15,293 nucleotides of DNA from Rhodopirellula sp. (lineage in GTDB: Bacteria > Planctomycetota > Planctomycetia > Pirellulales > Pirellulaceae), in the NCBI GenBank assembly GCA_002714565.1, contig PAXU01000006.1, forward strand, positions 97,900 to 113,192, in the 5' to 3' direction. The translations under genes were made by a program, and so were the position numbers. Below, in pieces: positions 6,890 through 14,748 of this stretch. Below the pieces are notes generated by a model, which was given only the letters and a program-made list of their open reading frames with translations, searched no databases and was not told the DNA's origin. The stretch's first letter is position 1, and the number at the start of each line of letters is the position of its first letter.

Positions 6890-7714
6890 GTGAATCAAAA
6901 CTCCTCCACACAATTAACCGAACACGATAAGCCGAAATCAGCTGTAGAAAACGCAAGTGACGTTCATATATCGTTTGACAATGTCAGTATTTATTACGGT
7001 AAGGATGTAGCTCTCCAACCGTTTAGTATGCAGATAAAGCGAAACGAGATATTCGGAATCATTGGTCCAGCCAATGCCGGAAAAACATCGTTGTTAAAGT
7101 CCATTAACCGAACATTAGACTTCATCCCATCCGCGAAAGTCTACGGTTCAGTCAAGGTAAATGGACAAGATGTCAACGCAATCAGAGGTCGGAGGGTACA
7201 TCAACTCAGACGACATATCGGTATGGTTTTCCCTTTGCCTGTGGGATTGCCGTTATCGGTTTATGAAAACGTCGCTTATGCCCCGCGACGGGCTGGGATG
7301 CACGACCGGCGTGTCCTGGATGAATTGGTTGAAAAATGCCTGCGACAAGCCATGCTTTGGGATGAAGTTAAAGATCGGCTGAACATGCTTGGCACCAAGC
7401 TGTCCGGTGGACAACAACAACGTTTGACCATCGCCAGAGCACTGTCACATCAACCGGAAATCCTGTGCCTAGATGAATTCTCGATCGCAATTGACCCGGT
7501 CACCACAATGAAAATCGAAGATGTGCTATTGGAGCTTAAACAAGAGCTAACTATTGTTCTGGTTACCAACCTCGTTCAACAGGCGCGACGACTGGCTGAC
7601 CATACAGCATTCTTCAATAAATCAGAATTAATTGAGTACGGTTCAACTGAGAAGATATTCTCCGAGCCGGAAGAGCAAATCACCTTGGATTATGTAATGG
7701 GGGATTTTGGTTAA
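6890..7714 (+). CDS. pstB: PstB1: phosphate ABC transporter ATPase with degenerate Q- and H-loops
   Basis: A PstB-family ATP-binding subunit of 274 residues from GTG 6890 (277 from GTG 6881; 6890 is preferred for its Shine-Dalgarno site). Present: A-loop Tyr (YYG), Walker A GPANAGKT (59-66), signature LSGGQQQR (171-178), Walker B with Asp195-Glu196 (LCLDEF, where most PstB proteins have DEP) and a D-loop (SIAID). Altered: the Q-loop reads MVFPLP, so Pro115 replaces the glutamine of MVFQKP; the H-loop reads VTNLVQQARR, so Asn227 replaces the switch histidine of VTHNMQQA. The codons (CCT at 7232, AAC in 7561-7570) are clear in the DNA and the frame is intact. It can therefore supply a good signature to a partner, but its own nucleotide site should hydrolyse poorly. 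The next gene begins immediately after its stop, which fits a PstB1-PstB2 heterodimer. Confidence 0.93.
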   Translation: MNQNSSTQLTEHDKPKSAVENASDVHISFDNVSIYYGKDVALQPFSMQIKRNEIFGIIGPANAGKTSLLKSINRTLDFIPSAKVYGSVKVNGQDVNAIRGRRVHQLRRHIGMVFPLPVGLPLSVYENVAYAPRRAGMHDRRVLDELVEKCLRQAMLWDEVKDRLNMLGTKLSGGQQQRLTIARALSHQPEILCLDEFSIAIDPVTTMKIEDVLLELKQELTIVLVTNLVQQARRLADHTAFFNKSELIEYGSTEKIFSEPEEQITLDYVMGDFG

Positions 7715-8551
7715 ATGGCCGTTGATCTCATGGAATCAAAAACACAAAAACCTGAAGTCGAGACACTGGTTACTGAACCGCAGACTCAGGAAGTGAGTAT
7801 CACAACTCGAGATCTGAGCTTGTGGTATGGAGATTTTCAAGCACTTGAAAACGTGACACTCAATATCCGTAAGGGAATCATTACGAGTCTTATTGGACCG
7901 AGCGGTTGCGGCAAAACAACGTTGCTGCGGTGTTTCAATCGCATCAATGAGCGATATGGAAACGTAACGACAACTGGTGAAATTCGCATCCTCGACAAGA
8001 ACATTCTCGACCCTGATGTTTCCACTCGCCAGTTACGAAAATCGGTTGGCATGGTTTTTCAACGACCCAATCCTCTCCCGATTTCCATCTACGATAACGT
8101 GCTGTTTGGCAGCAATATTCATGCAGCGCATAAAGGCATAAGCAGGTCCGTACGAGATCAAATTGTCGAAGAAGCATTAGTCGAAGTCGATCTTTGGGAT
8201 TCGGTAAAAGACCGCCTTAAACAGCGAGCCACCTGGCTGACACTGGAACAACAACAAAAGCTCTGTATCGCGAGACTGTTGCCGCTTAAACCTGAAATCA
8301 TCCTAATGGATGAACCGTGCTCGGCATTAGACGCGGAAGGTACGGAGAAGATCGAGAATCTCATCGAGAGACTGCGCGAAGAATTCACGGTCGTCATCGT
8401 TACTCACAATATGGCACAAGCTCGCCGAGCATCCGATGAATGCGTTTTCATGCTGCTTGGGGAAATCATTGAACATCGACCAACGGCTGATCTGTTCATG
8501 ACCCCGGAAAATGAAAAAACTGAAATGTATATTCAAGGGCGATACGGATAG
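7715..8551 (+). CDS. pstB: PstB2: phosphate ABC transporter ATPase with a degenerate signature motif
   Basis: The second PstB-family ATPase, 278 residues. Its ATG 7715 directly follows the pstB1 stop (7712-7714), with GGGGG (7700-7704 region) upstream; an in-frame ATG at 7730 is an alternative. Present: Walker A GPSGCGKT (61-68), Q-loop VFQRPNP with Gln116, Walker B ILMDEP with Asp199-Glu200, D-loop SALD and H-loop VTHNM with His231. Altered: the signature reads LTLEQQQKL (175-183) where PstB normally has LSGGQQQRL, so Ser and both Gly are lost and Gln is kept. The nucleotide pocket on this subunit is complete, but it cannot offer a normal signature to a partner. The defect is the mirror image of that in PstB1. 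phoU follows after 58 nt. Confidence 0.93.
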   Translation: MAVDLMESKTQKPEVETLVTEPQTQEVSITTRDLSLWYGDFQALENVTLNIRKGIITSLIGPSGCGKTTLLRCFNRINERYGNVTTTGEIRILDKNILDPDVSTRQLRKSVGMVFQRPNPLPISIYDNVLFGSNIHAAHKGISRSVRDQIVEEALVEVDLWDSVKDRLKQRATWLTLEQQQKLCIARLLPLKPEIILMDEPCSALDAEGTEKIENLIERLREEFTVVIVTHNMAQARRASDECVFMLLGEIIEHRPTADLFMTPENEKTEMYIQGRYG

Positions 8552-8609
8552 GATTTCATTAGCGTCGTTCTTGCCCCGGTTTCGTCGACCATAAATTGGC
8601 AATAATCAA

Positions 8610-9275
8610 ATGAAGAAATTTGACCAGGAATTAACTGACTTACAGCACCGCCTAGTACAGATGGCCGAACGCGCCGAGTCCATGCTCGCGCTCGCCGTTG
8701 ACTCTCTCGATTCAATTGATGATAAAACGCGGGAGAATATCCATGAGCAGGAACAAGAGCTCGACCAGATGCAGATGGATGTCGATCAGGAAGTGGTAAG
8801 AATGCTCACCGTATTTACACCGGTTGCTTCGGACCTGCGTTATTTGCTAACAACGTCTCATATTGCAACCAGCCTCGAACGCATGGGCGATCAGGCCACC
8901 AACATCATCAATTCTCTGGAAATGATGCACTTAAAGAGCGTGGCATCACCCCAGGACCGCTTGTTACAAATGGGAAAGATGACCCGCGAAATCGTGCACG
9001 ATGCGGTTACAGCTTATGTAAATAAAGATGCTGACCTCGCTGAATCAACACTTGGTCATGATGAACTAATCGATTCTCTGAATGATCAAATCATGAAAGA
9101 ACTTCTAAACGATGAAGTTGTTCGCGAGATGATCTCCGGCCCAACTGATATCGCTGGACGATTGTCGCAGATCCTCATCGGGCGCTCGCTCGAACGTATT
9201 GGTGATCAGGCGTGCAATGTGTGCGAAGAAGTGATCTACATGGTCAAAGGCGATGATGTGCGACACGGTCATTAA
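8610..9275 (+). CDS. phoU: Phosphate signalling protein PhoU
   Basis: A 221-residue, all-helical cytoplasmic protein with the two-repeat PhoU fold. Both repeats carry the metal-cluster motif: ERMGDQATNI (90-99) and ERIGDQACNV (195-204). PhoU proteins restrain PhoR signalling when phosphate is plentiful and modulate the Pst transporter through PstB and the PhoR PAS domain. The length and both motifs are normal. ATG 8610 has no clear Shine-Dalgarno site. It lies 58 nt after pstB2 and 61 nt before the response regulator, consistent with one transcription unit. Which of the two unlike PstB subunits it contacts is an open question. Confidence 0.95.
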   Translation: MKKFDQELTDLQHRLVQMAERAESMLALAVDSLDSIDDKTRENIHEQEQELDQMQMDVDQEVVRMLTVFTPVASDLRYLLTTSHIATSLERMGDQATNIINSLEMMHLKSVASPQDRLLQMGKMTREIVHDAVTAYVNKDADLAESTLGHDELIDSLNDQIMKELLNDEVVREMISGPTDIAGRLSQILIGRSLERIGDQACNVCEEVIYMVKGDDVRHGH

Positions 9276-9336
9276 CATACTGCGAGTACATCCTTATTTC
9301 GAAACAATGTTTCCCCACTCATTGAGAATGTGAGTC

Positions 9337-10020
9337 ATGGCTGGCGAGACAATCTTAATCATCGAAGATGAACCAACGCTGATTGACGTCTTAACATATA
9401 ACCTCGAGTCACAAGGTTATATTGTTCACTCACGGGATAATGGCATTGATGGATTAGCTGCCGTTAAGCAGTTACTCCCCGACCTTGTTCTTCTGGATCT
9501 GATGTTACCTGGACTTGATGGATTGGCGATTTGTAGGAATCTGAAGTCGTCTCAGGTGACTCAGGATATTCCTATCCTGATGCTCACAGCTAAGAGTGAA
9601 GAGATTGATGAATTAGTCGGGTTCCAAACGGGGGCCGATGACTATGTTTCAAAGCCTTTTAAAGTGGTTTTGTTGTTAGCCCGTATCAAGTCACTGCTAC
9701 GCAGAACGTTAGCATCGAGTGATGAAAAAGACATATTGAAATACCGTGGCATAGTTCTTGACCGCCTTCAATACAAAGCTCTCAATGACGGTGCCACATT
9801 TCAACTGACACCAACCGAATTCGAGCTCCTATGGCAACTCATGGTCCATCCGGGACGAGCATATTCTCGATATGATCTCATGGAAAGTCTGATGGGGGAT
9901 AACACTTTAGTGCTAGAGCGCACCATTGACGTTCACATCCGTGCGCTACGTAAAAAGCTCGGTGATAAATCAGCTCTGATCGAGACTGTTCGTGGCGTCG
10001 GCTATCGTGTGCACGCTTAG
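9337..10020 (+). CDS. phoB: PhoB/PhoP-type response regulator (OmpR family)
   Basis: A 227-residue response regulator. The N-terminal receiver domain (about 4-120) has acidic residues Glu10/Asp11, phospho-acceptor Asp54 (LVLLDLMLPG), Thr84 and Lys106 (YVSKPF). The C-terminal OmpR-type winged-helix DNA-binding domain (about 132-226) has LTPTEFELLWQL, a recognition segment ERTIDVHIRALRKKLG and the wing RGVGYRV. It probably activates pst genes when phosphorylated by the PhoR homologue encoded opposite; assignment to the Pho system rests mainly on this neighbourhood. The start ATG 9337 follows a weak GAG. Its stop TAG (10018-10020) overlaps the stop of the convergent phoR gene, unlike the usual co-directional phoBR operon. 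Confidence 0.9.
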   Translation: MAGETILIIEDEPTLIDVLTYNLESQGYIVHSRDNGIDGLAAVKQLLPDLVLLDLMLPGLDGLAICRNLKSSQVTQDIPILMLTAKSEEIDELVGFQTGADDYVSKPFKVVLLLARIKSLLRRTLASSDEKDILKYRGIVLDRLQYKALNDGATFQLTPTEFELLWQLMVHPGRAYSRYDLMESLMGDNTLVLERTIDVHIRALRKKLGDKSALIETVRGVGYRVHA

Positions 10021-11780
10021 CATTGTGGAAGGCGTACGATAAAAGAAGTGCCTTGGCCAGCGGTACTTTCAACCTCTACAGATCCACCAAATGCACCGGC
10101 CAAGTGCTTGACGATGGCTAGACCCAATCCAGTTCCACCTAGTTCTCGCGACCTGGCCTTGTCGACGCGGTAAAATCGCTCGAATATCCTCTCAATGTGA
10201 ATCTGACTAATTCCGATCCCGCTGTCTCTTACAACAATGTGCACATCATCCCCATCGACATCCAATTCAACATCAACACTACCACCGGCAGGCGTATATT
10301 TGATTGCATTATCGATCAGGTTATCCATGATCTGCCGCATGCCTTCTGGATCGACGTGTGCGGACACATCTTGTGTACGTAGCATAAGACCCAATTCAAC
10401 CTCTCGTTTTTGCGCACGTGACTTGTGGTATTCAATACATTCCTGAAGGAAGCTTACCAAATTCAGATCCACAAATTCGAATGGATGGTTTCCAGCCTCC
10501 ACCCTGGCTAGGCTAAGAAGATCCTGAATGAGTGCGCTCAATCGTTCAGCTTGCTCCACAATACGCTGTACAAATCCCTCGTTGTTCTGTTCATCATCCA
10601 ATGCGCCGGATAATAGAGTCTCAGAGTAAGCTTGAATCGATGCTAGCGGAGTCTTCAACTCATGTGAAACGTTCGCAACGAATTCACGCCGCATGTTTTC
10701 GAGCCTTCGCAAATCAGTAATATCATGCAACACAAGAATCACACCGCCATCCGAGGTTCCTGGCACAGCTGATACCGTTGTTGATAGATACCTTTGCGGT
10801 GGCCCCAGCAACTCAATCTCTACTCTCTGTGTTTCACCCGAGCTGAGTACATCGACGATGGTTGTTTCAATGATTTGATTTCGTATCACTTCCCAGACGG
10901 GCCTACCAACATCGTCCGGCACACTGAATTCAAACATTTTGCATGCCGCGTCATTCGCAAAACGAATGCGCTCATCAACGTCGATCGAAACGACACCTTC
11001 ATCCATTCCTTCTAGGGTTGCAAGCAATTGGCCTCTGTTATCTTCCAGCATCGCCATTCGCGATGACAATTCCCGGCTGAGCTCATTCAGTGTTCGACCG
11101 AGTTCGTCAATTTCATTTCCGCCGGTTAGATTAACCGTCTCTCCCAACTGACCCATCGTCAACTCTCTTGTTTCATTGACAAGAGAAGTGAGCGGACGTG
11201 TCATCCAGGCCACTAGGATCATACAGATTAATACTCCACCTGCGGTGACAATCCCAATGAGACGAGCGATGGAATACTGTATCCTTGACACTTGATCATC
11301 GATTTCCGAAGTCGGTAGTGCTACTCTCACCGTTCCAACTGGATTGGACTGTTGTCCAATACGGACAGCAAAGTACCGCATATCCATATCAAGCGTATCA
11401 CTATGCCGCTCAGACTTCCCTTCACCACTTTTGATTGCTGACAGAATCTCCATGCGTCGATCATGTGGTTCCATGGTTTTAGGGTCGCGATGTGAGTCTG
11501 CAACCACTAAGCCATCCAACTCCACTATGGTGATACGGGCATCTGTACGATTGGAAACCTCTTCAACGAGTGGTTCGATTTCGTCTTCTAACCGCGCACT
11601 TATGTATTCGCTAACCTGTGGCCTGAGAGCCATAGCGATGCTCTTTAATCGTAGATCAAGTTGATCGATCAATTGCTGCCGCTGCAACATAGACATCATC
11701 GAGTGCGCAATCACACCGCTGATCACAATCAGCAATACGAACAACACAAATGGTCGCCAGAATAATCGCGATGTCCACAT
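10017..11780 (-). CDS. phoR: PhoR-type membrane sensor histidine kinase
   Basis: A 587-residue sensor kinase, the likely partner of the PhoB homologue. Order of parts: membrane helix 1 (about 9-29); an extracytoplasmic region (about 30-170), much larger than in E. coli PhoR and more like Gram-positive PhoR; membrane helix 2 (about 173-193); HAMP (about 194-246); PAS (about 250-358); dimerisation/phosphoacceptor domain with His373 (NVSHELKTPLAS); ATPase domain with the N-box (DNLIDNAIKYTP, Asn491), G1 box (DSGIGIS, 519-525), F box (FERFYRVD) and G2 box (GGTGLGLAIVKHL). The PAS domain is the expected PhoU contact. The start codon is ATG (complement of 11778-11780), with an AGAGAGGA about 10 nt upstream. 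It is transcribed toward phoB and the two stop codons overlap (shared bases 10017-10020), so it must have its own promoter in the region 11781-12005. Confidence 0.92.
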   Translation of the reverse strand: MWTSRLFWRPFVLFVLLIVISGVIAHSMMSMLQRQQLIDQLDLRLKSIAMALRPQVSEYISARLEDEIEPLVEEVSNRTDARITIVELDGLVVADSHRDPKTMEPHDRRMEILSAIKSGEGKSERHSDTLDMDMRYFAVRIGQQSNPVGTVRVALPTSEIDDQVSRIQYSIARLIGIVTAGGVLICMILVAWMTRPLTSLVNETRELTMGQLGETVNLTGGNEIDELGRTLNELSRELSSRMAMLEDNRGQLLATLEGMDEGVVSIDVDERIRFANDAACKMFEFSVPDDVGRPVWEVIRNQIIETTIVDVLSSGETQRVEIELLGPPQRYLSTTVSAVPGTSDGGVILVLHDITDLRRLENMRREFVANVSHELKTPLASIQAYSETLLSGALDDEQNNEGFVQRIVEQAERLSALIQDLLSLARVEAGNHPFEFVDLNLVSFLQECIEYHKSRAQKREVELGLMLRTQDVSAHVDPEGMRQIMDNLIDNAIKYTPAGGSVDVELDVDGDDVHIVVRDSGIGISQIHIERIFERFYRVDKARSRELGGTGLGLAIVKHLAGAFGGSVEVESTAGQGTSFIVRLPQC

Positions 11781-12005
11781 TTAGACGAAATCCTCTCTCG
11801 TGCATGCGCCGCAAAGTCGGTGAATACATGCAGCTTATCGCAGCTTGAACATCTATTGTATCTGCAATTGCAAGACGTGCAGCAATACAATCCGCAGTAG
11901 CAGTGCATCTATTTCATCCAGAACATTAACTGTATATTGCTGCTTTGCCCCTCCTTTTATGCCTTCCTTTGACGTGTATGCCAAAGCGTTGCATACCATC
12001 TTTGC
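11781..12005. other. Divergent intergenic region between phoR and the MFS gene
   Basis: This 225-bp region must contain the promoters of both flanking, divergently transcribed genes. I see no convincing -35/-10 pair and no TTAACA-type Pho repeat. It contains a short direct repeat GCAGCTT (11830-11836 and 11840-11846) and a long imperfect hairpin (11855-11891). No small gene is supported. Confidence 0.6.
11855..11891. repeat. Long imperfect inverted repeat in the phoR/MFS intergenic region
   Basis: ATTGTAT (11855-11861) pairs with ATACAAT (11885-11891), and the adjoining CTGCA (11862-11866) pairs with TGCAG (11878-11882). A 2-nt bulge (CA, 11883-11884) interrupts one arm and the loop is 11 nt. 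The total is 12 base pairs. It lies between divergent genes and could be a regulator's operator or an RNA structure in either leader. No T-run follows. Confidence 0.5.
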
Positions 12006-13208
12006 ATGACATCTCCGAAAACAGATCACGACCGGCTCTATACACCAGCGTTCGCCGTGATGTTCTTGGGGCAAATCGGATTCGTGATGTCCAACGCGGT
12101 CATTGCACACTATGGACGCTTTATTAAGCATCTTGGTGGCTCCGTGGATACGGTTGGACAGATTACTGCGGGCGGTATGGTCGCTAGCCTGGTACTTCGA
12201 CCGTGGATCGGACAGCTCATCAACTTCCTTGGCACGAAGAATACACTTGCTATCGGATATGTCGTATTTGCCAGCGGCACGGCCGGTAACCTGCTGCTCG
12301 ATGATCTTCATTGGACTATTTATCTCTTTCGTGGCGGCTTAGCTTTAGGTGCAGCATTTGTGTTCTCCAGCATGCTCACCTACGCAACGCTTATCGCTCC
12401 AGATTCGCGTCGCGCTGAAGCGATCGGAAGTCTTGGAGTTGCCGGTTTCATCGGCTTGATGGTCGGACCTGCACTTTGGGATCTTGTGCTTGGAACTGGA
12501 CCATACACCGATGGTGTGTTTGACCGCATGTTTATGACCGTCATGGGATGCCTCGCACTTCCAGCGCTGCTGATTCTCATCTTGCCTGTACCCGAACGTG
12601 AAGAAAGAAGTGGTCCGAGTGGCTTGCTGACATTCTTTGCCATCGCCAGAAAGAACTGGCCTGGTACGGTTATCGCCGTAAATGCCGGCTTTGGGATGTG
12701 TATGACGATTCCTCTGACATTTTTCACCAGATGGATTGACGACAAAGGCATCCAGCTTGAAGGCATGTCTTTTGTAACTCTCTTCTTTTTAATTTACGCC
12801 GGCTGGGGAATGTCACTTCGAATCTTAACCCGGCAGCTACCTGACCGTATTGGCAGACGGAAAGTACTCTTGGCTGGTGTGGTCTCGATGTTTTTCGGAA
12901 TGCTTACATACACATTGGTTACAGCAGACAATCCATATTTAATTGTGATACCTGCATTTCTCTGCGGCAGTGGCCACGCACTTATATACCACTCCATGAC
13001 CTCCATCATTCTAAGTGAATTCTCACCAAGCGAACGTGGATCAGGTACGGCCTTAGCAACAATGACATTCGACGGCGGCCATATACTGATGTCCTGGATT
13101 CTGGGGATCATCGCCAAGCAAGTCAGTTATGATGCCATGTTCTTAACGGTCGCAGGAGTATTGGCAGCCGTCTCTGTTTTGTACTTTGGCCGTAACGGAA
13201 TACGCTAA
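12006..13208 (+). CDS. Major facilitator superfamily transporter, substrate unknown
   Basis: A 400-residue integral membrane protein with about twelve hydrophobic helices in two halves, separated by a charged central loop near 195-215 (PVPEREERSG, then ARKNWPG). The motif between helices 2 and 3 is degenerate (RPWIGQLINFLGTKN), while the equivalent motif between helices 8 and 9 is canonical (RQLPDRIGRRKVLL, 277-290). Other MFS-like features are LFRGGLALGAAF in helix 4 and the short segment FSPSERGSG before helix 11. ATG 12006 is used because no earlier in-frame start fits; it has no Shine-Dalgarno site. The substrate cannot be told from sequence. The downstream dehydrogenase and mannonate dehydratase make a sugar or sugar acid possible, but drug or metabolite efflux is equally open. 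Confidence 0.85.
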   Translation: MTSPKTDHDRLYTPAFAVMFLGQIGFVMSNAVIAHYGRFIKHLGGSVDTVGQITAGGMVASLVLRPWIGQLINFLGTKNTLAIGYVVFASGTAGNLLLDDLHWTIYLFRGGLALGAAFVFSSMLTYATLIAPDSRRAEAIGSLGVAGFIGLMVGPALWDLVLGTGPYTDGVFDRMFMTVMGCLALPALLILILPVPEREERSGPSGLLTFFAIARKNWPGTVIAVNAGFGMCMTIPLTFFTRWIDDKGIQLEGMSFVTLFFLIYAGWGMSLRILTRQLPDRIGRRKVLLAGVVSMFFGMLTYTLVTADNPYLIVIPAFLCGSGHALIYHSMTSIILSEFSPSERGSGTALATMTFDGGHILMSWILGIIAKQVSYDAMFLTVAGVLAAVSVLYFGRNGIR

Positions 13209-13232
13209 TCGTTGTAGTCAACGCTGTACGAG

Positions 13233-13264
13233 GGTGTTAAAAAAGACTTTCCTGATCAAACACC
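13233..13264. repeat. Weak inverted repeat after the MFS gene
   Basis: GGTGTT (13233-13238) can pair with AACACC (13259-13264), extended by a G-T and an A-T pair, around a 20-nt loop. It begins 25 nt after the MFS stop. The loop is large and no T-run follows, so it is at best a weak terminator. It is followed by TGTAG-GT-CTACA (13266-13277), a compact inverted repeat upstream of tdk. Confidence 0.3.
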
Positions 13265-13309
13265 TTGTAGGTCTACACCGTCCCCTTGTTCTTCATAATT
13301 CCCATTCAT

Positions 13310-13942
13310 ATGTCAAAGCTGTACTTCTACTACTCCAGTATGAATGCGGGTAAGTCGACGACACTATTGCAGGCAAGTTACAACTATCAGGAACGCGGGA
13401 TGCAGACGCTTGTGCTATGTCCTGAATTGGATGATCGCGACGGTGCTGCACAAGTTGTATCTAGAATCGGGATCTCAGCAGATGCAGTTACATTTAATCC
13501 AACAGATGACATGTACTCATTGGTAGAGAAACTCCATGAGAATTGTCATCGCGACTGTGTACTGATTGATGAAGCTCAGTTTTTGACACGGCAACAGGTA
13601 AAACAGATTTCTGACGTTGCTGACGCGCTTAATATACCGGTTCTCTGTTACGGGCTTCGCACGGACTTTCAAGGAAACCTATTTGAGGGCAGTGAGCAGT
13701 TGTTAGCCTGGGCAGATACGATCACAGAGATTAAAACAATCTGCCATTGCGGTCGCAAAGCCACCATGGTCCTGCGTCTGGATGAAAAAGGTAACGTGAT
13801 TAAACAAGGTGCGCAAATCAAAATTGGGGGCAATGACCAATATACAAGTGTCTGTCGATTGCACTTCAAGAAAGCGATGGCCGCCCGCCGTCCAGATGAA
13901 TTAATGCTAAATGGATTCGAGGATGTTGAGGTTACTTCATGA
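13310..13942 (+). CDS. tdk: Thymidine kinase
   Basis: A 210-residue type II thymidine kinase that phosphorylates thymidine to dTMP with ATP in the pyrimidine salvage pathway. The start ATG 13310 gives the family-typical N-terminus [17 protein letters not shown]; an upstream TTG (13286) would add eight atypical residues. Visible parts are the P-loop (SMNAGKST, 10-17), the catalytic region VLIDEAQF with Glu88, the conserved [15 protein letters not shown], and the zinc-binding lasso with Cys145/Cys147 (CHCGRK) and Cys182-x2-His185 (CRLH), enclosing the nucleoside-binding segment GGNDQY. No good Shine-Dalgarno site is seen. The stop overlaps the next gene's start (ATGA, 13939-13942), so it is translationally coupled to an apparently unrelated dehydrogenase. 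Confidence 0.95.
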   Translation: MSKLYFYYSSMNAGKSTTLLQASYNYQERGMQTLVLCPELDDRDGAAQVVSRIGISADAVTFNPTDDMYSLVEKLHENCHRDCVLIDEAQFLTRQQVKQISDVADALNIPVLCYGLRTDFQGNLFEGSEQLLAWADTITEIKTICHCGRKATMVLRLDEKGNVIKQGAQIKIGGNDQYTSVCRLHFKKAMAARRPDELMLNGFEDVEVTS

Positions 13943-14727
13943 TTGACCTAAAAGGACATGCAGCATTAATCACCGGTGCCACACAGGGTGTCGGGCAGGC
14001 AATTGCAGTGGCATTCGCAAAGGCTGGAGCGGATCTTGTCCTGCATGGGTTACATGACGATGCAGCAGCTGCTCAGTCACTTGAGATGTGCCGGGCTGAA
14101 GGTGTGCAGGCTAAACTTATCACGGGTGATTTAGCTGGTAGCACACAGCAATGTGTGGATCATGTCTACCAAAGTGCTCTTTCAGCAAACAGCAATCTAG
14201 ACATACTCGTGAACAATGCCGGAACATATATCGACAAGCCATATCTTGATATGGATCATGAGACGTTCGAGAAAACGATGAGATTGAATGTCTATTCGTA
14301 TTACTTTTTAACCCAGAGGTTCTGTCGGAACTGGGTGGCTGACGAAATCAACGGGCGTGTGCTGATGGTTGGCTCGATCAATGCCAAGCTCGCAGAGGAT
14401 GTTCACACAGCTTATGACACATCAAAAGGCGCGGTTGAATCTATGGTTAAGTCATTGTGCGTCTCGCTCGCACCAATGAACATTCGTGTAAATGGAATCG
14501 CTCCGGGGTTGTTCTATACGCCCCTGACCGCACCTGCACTGGATGACCCTGAATTCAAAAATTGGATGGAACACCATACACCGAACAAAACCGTTCCAAC
14601 GGCTGACGTCTGCGGCGAGGGCGCTGTTTATCTTGTCAGTGACGCAGCTCGACATGTCCACGGACACATGCTAATGGTCGATGGCGGCATGAGTGTGTGG
14701 CAGCAACCGGATCCACCAAAAGAATAG
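13939..14727 (+). CDS. Short-chain dehydrogenase/reductase (SDR family)
   Basis: A 262-residue classical SDR, an NAD(P)-dependent oxidoreductase with a Rossmann fold. Motifs are the cofactor loop TGATQGVG (12-19), NNAG (92-95), active-site Asn117, Ser146 (GSIN), and Tyr159-x3-Lys163 (YDTSK), followed by [10 protein letters not shown] (181-190) and the C-terminal VDGG (247-250). Asp64 in the GDLAG segment is the usual adenine-site residue. All catalytic residues are present. The substrate is not deducible. With a mannonate dehydratase 21 nt downstream, a fructuronate/mannonate or keto-deoxygluconate dehydrogenase role is plausible, since SDR-type enzymes of this kind occur in hexuronate pathways. 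The ATG 13939 overlaps the tdk stop by 4 nt. Confidence 0.9.
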   Translation: MIDLKGHAALITGATQGVGQAIAVAFAKAGADLVLHGLHDDAAAAQSLEMCRAEGVQAKLITGDLAGSTQQCVDHVYQSALSANSNLDILVNNAGTYIDKPYLDMDHETFEKTMRLNVYSYYFLTQRFCRNWVADEINGRVLMVGSINAKLAEDVHTAYDTSKGAVESMVKSLCVSLAPMNIRVNGIAPGLFYTPLTAPALDDPEFKNWMEHHTPNKTVPTADVCGEGAVYLVSDAARHVHGHMLMVDGGMSVWQQPDPPKE

Positions 14728-14748
14728 TCGACCACGAGGAATAACAAC

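Noticed and set aside
6890..8551. Interpretation of the odd PstB proteins as decaying pseudogenes or sequencing errors
   Set aside because: Both frames are full length, closely packed and keep all other family motifs. The losses fall only on active-site elements and are complementary, which random decay would not produce.
9301..9313. GAAAC-AAT-GTTTC inverted repeat before phoB
   Set aside because: Five-base arms only, no terminator T-run and no relation to a promoter; too weak to call.
11853..12311. Open frame of 152 codons on the minus strand across the phoR/MFS gap and the start of the MFS gene
   Set aside because: Low-complexity, hydrophilic composition with no recognisable family; it overlaps the well-supported MFS gene. 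An AAAAGGAGG-like sequence on the minus strand (11949-11959 region) is not followed at a proper distance by a start of this frame.
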